A DNA stretch of 64,000 nucleotides from Streptomyces sp. PT12 (GTDB lineage Bacteria; Actinomycetota; Actinomycetes; Streptomycetales; Streptomycetaceae). A program made the translations under genes and the position numbers. A model generated the notes under the pieces. That model ran no database searches. It saw nothing but the letters and a program-made list of their open reading frames with translations, and was not told the origin of the DNA. Below are positions 62,854 through 64,000 of the stretch, one piece after another. The stretch's first letter is position 1, and each line of letters opens with the position of its first letter. The DNA lies in the NCBI RefSeq assembly GCF_003311645.1, contig NZ_QEST01000096.1:124001-188000 (forward strand), written 5' to 3'.

Positions 62854-64000
62854 GGGCGCGGCGAACCGTCCTCGAGCTCGGCCGGGTCGAGGACCCGCAG
62901 GCCGAGCGTTTCCGAGCCGATGTCGCGGTACGCCTGCTGGGACGCGCGCGCCGCGCGGCGCTCGCGCTCCCGCTCGCGCGAGCTGACGGAGGCCACTCTG
63001 GGGCGCGTTCCCGGCACCTCGGTGCCATCCGCGTCGCGCCCGCCCTCGTGGCCGCCGCCCCACGAGTGCAGCACGGCGCCAAGCAGCGCGCCGCCCGCGC
63101 CGACCACCAACTCCCGCACGCGCGCGAGGTCGTCGCGGCGCACCTGGCTCGGGTCGCACACCACAAGGACGTTGTCGACGCGGTCCACGAGCGCTATGGC
63201 GTCGGCGTAGGACAGCACGGCAGGGGCGAGCACCACCACGACCGAGCCCTTGGCGTCGGCGTGCCCCACCAGGGTGGTGGCGGCGGGCGAGGTCAGGGCG
63301 CGCGGGACGTTGCGCACGCGGCGCCCTGGCACCAGGTCGAAGATGCCGGACTCGCCCGCGTCGATGGGCACCCGCGCGCCCACCGGCCAGGTGCCCTCCC
63401 GGTACCCGGGCGAGCCAGCCCAGCCAGGGCGCCCACCGTCGGTGTGGCGCAGCTGCTCGGCCAGGGTCGGGGTGCGCAGGTCGGCCTCGACGAGCAGCGC
63501 GTCCATACCCATCTCGGCGAACGCGGCGGCCAGGTTGACCGAGGCGGCCAGCGGCGCCTCGATGCTGCCGCGCGGCGCGACCACGAGCAGGCGGCGGCGC
63601 TGGGCGAACGTCTCGTCGTAGGCCAGCCTGAACGCCACCGACCTGTACTCCTCCGCGAGCCGCCCCGCCGCGAGCAGCTGGTCGGGGTGGCCGCGCCCGG
63701 TGCGGGGCAGCACGCCGAGGACGGGGGCGCGCAGCGCGCGGGTCACATCGCCAGGCGAGCGGACCGTGGGGTCGAACACCAGCCGCACCCAGGCGGCGAG
63801 CAGGCCGAGGCCGATGCCGACGGCGTAGCCGAGGGCCAGCAGCAGCGGCAGCCCAGGGCCTGAGGGGCTGCCGGGGGCGGTGGCCTCGGTGATGACCCGG
63901 CCGCCCGAGGTGTCCAGGGCCTGGAGGCTGGAGATCTGCGCGTTGATCTCGGAGATCTGCCCGGTGAGCGTGGACAGGTCGGCGACCGCGCTGTCATAGG
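62850..64000 (-). CDS. Wzz/tyrosine-autokinase-like protein lacking Walker A (partial)
   Basis: Incomplete: the N-terminus lies beyond the right edge. The visible part has a coiled segment (LSTLTGQISEINAQISSLQ), a transmembrane helix (LPLLLALGYAVGIGLGLLAAW), then a cytoplasmic kinase-like domain. Walker A' is recognisable (MDALLVEADLRTPTLAEQLR), but the expected Walker A (GxxxGKT/S) reads VVAPRGSIEAPLAASVNLA, with no GK. The C-terminus is not Tyr-rich but Arg/Ser-rich. It could regulate chain length without phosphorylation. Last gene of the exopolysaccharide set, overlapping the flippase-like gene start. Confidence 0.8.
   Translation of the reverse strand, partial: YDSAVADLSTLTGQISEINAQISSLQALDTSGGRVITEATAPGSPSGPGLPLLLALGYAVGIGLGLLAAWVRLVFDPTVRSPGDVTRALRAPVLGVLPRTGRGHPDQLLAAGRLAEEYRSVAFRLAYDETFAQRRRLLVVAPRGSIEAPLAASVNLAAAFAEMGMDALLVEADLRTPTLAEQLRHTDGGRPGWAGSPGYREGTWPVGARVPIDAGESGIFDLVPGRRVRNVPRALTSPAATTLVGHADAKGSVVVVLAPAVLSYADAIALVDRVDNVLVVCDPSQVRRDDLARVRELVVGAGGALLGAVLHSWGGGHEGGRDADGTEVPGTRPRVASVSSRERERERRAARASQQAYRDIGSETLGLRVLDPAELEDGSPRP

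Overview
The window is a high-GC actinomycete chromosome, most likely Streptomyces or a close relative. Evidence: GC-rich third codon positions, a nirBBD nitrite reductase set next to nasA and a sirohydrochlorin chelatase, paired Scr1-type HTH and DUF397 genes, a pSAM2-like rolling-circle Rep, AAC(2')-I, and carbohydrate ABC operons without their own ATPase. I found no rRNA, tRNA or CRISPR array.

Layout. 0-3 kb: an FAD oxidoreductase fragment, a dGTPase and two minor genes. 3-16.5 kb: nitrogen assimilation (siroheme chelatase, nasA, an NirB-type flavoprotein, nirB, nirD), interrupted by a decayed PAP2-lipid kinase gene, an AraC regulator, a decayed NmrA gene and an aminoglycoside 2'-N-acetyltransferase. 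16.5-24.5 kb: a short-chain reductase, a universal stress protein, a GH65 phosphorylase with its beta-phosphoglucomutase-like partner, an XRE-PNPOx protein and a double GNAT. 25-27.5 kb: a secreted GH43 enzyme behind a LacI-type operator, then a truncated DUF1080 gene. 27.5-31.4 kb: proteins of unknown role. 31.5-34.6 kb: an orphan cassette with WXG100-like proteins. 34.8-39.7 kb: an esterase plus ABC importer operon divergent from a TetR gene.

The most interesting locus is 40.9-46.5 kb: a minus-strand FxLD-family class I lanthipeptide operon of PCMT-type methyltransferase, a 57-residue precursor (45018-45191), a full-length LanB dehydratase and a LanC cyclase. The precursor carries the FDLD leader motif. 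Its core has only two cysteines and an Asp-Gly inside the predicted first ring, which is a plausible target for the methyltransferase. Hairpins flank the precursor gene on both sides. Next come DUF397 genes and an Scr1-type regulator, then an integrative element (about 48.2-54 kb) with a large serine recombinase and an HUH Rep but no visible FtsK-type transfer gene. The right end (56-64 kb) is an exopolysaccharide locus: glycosyltransferase, aldehyde dehydrogenase, polymerase-like, flippase-like and a chain-length/tyrosine-kinase-like protein lacking a Walker A motif, plus an M28 peptidase.

Two patterns run across gene boundaries. A 14-bp palindrome, GGAGAGCGCTCTCC, recurs between 1.5 and 24.8 kb, both between and inside genes. 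Short in-frame tandem repeats have expanded in many genes (nasA, nirD, the NirB-type flavoprotein and others). Several genes carry frameshifts or nonsense codons. Some of these sit in G/C runs and could be sequencing errors.
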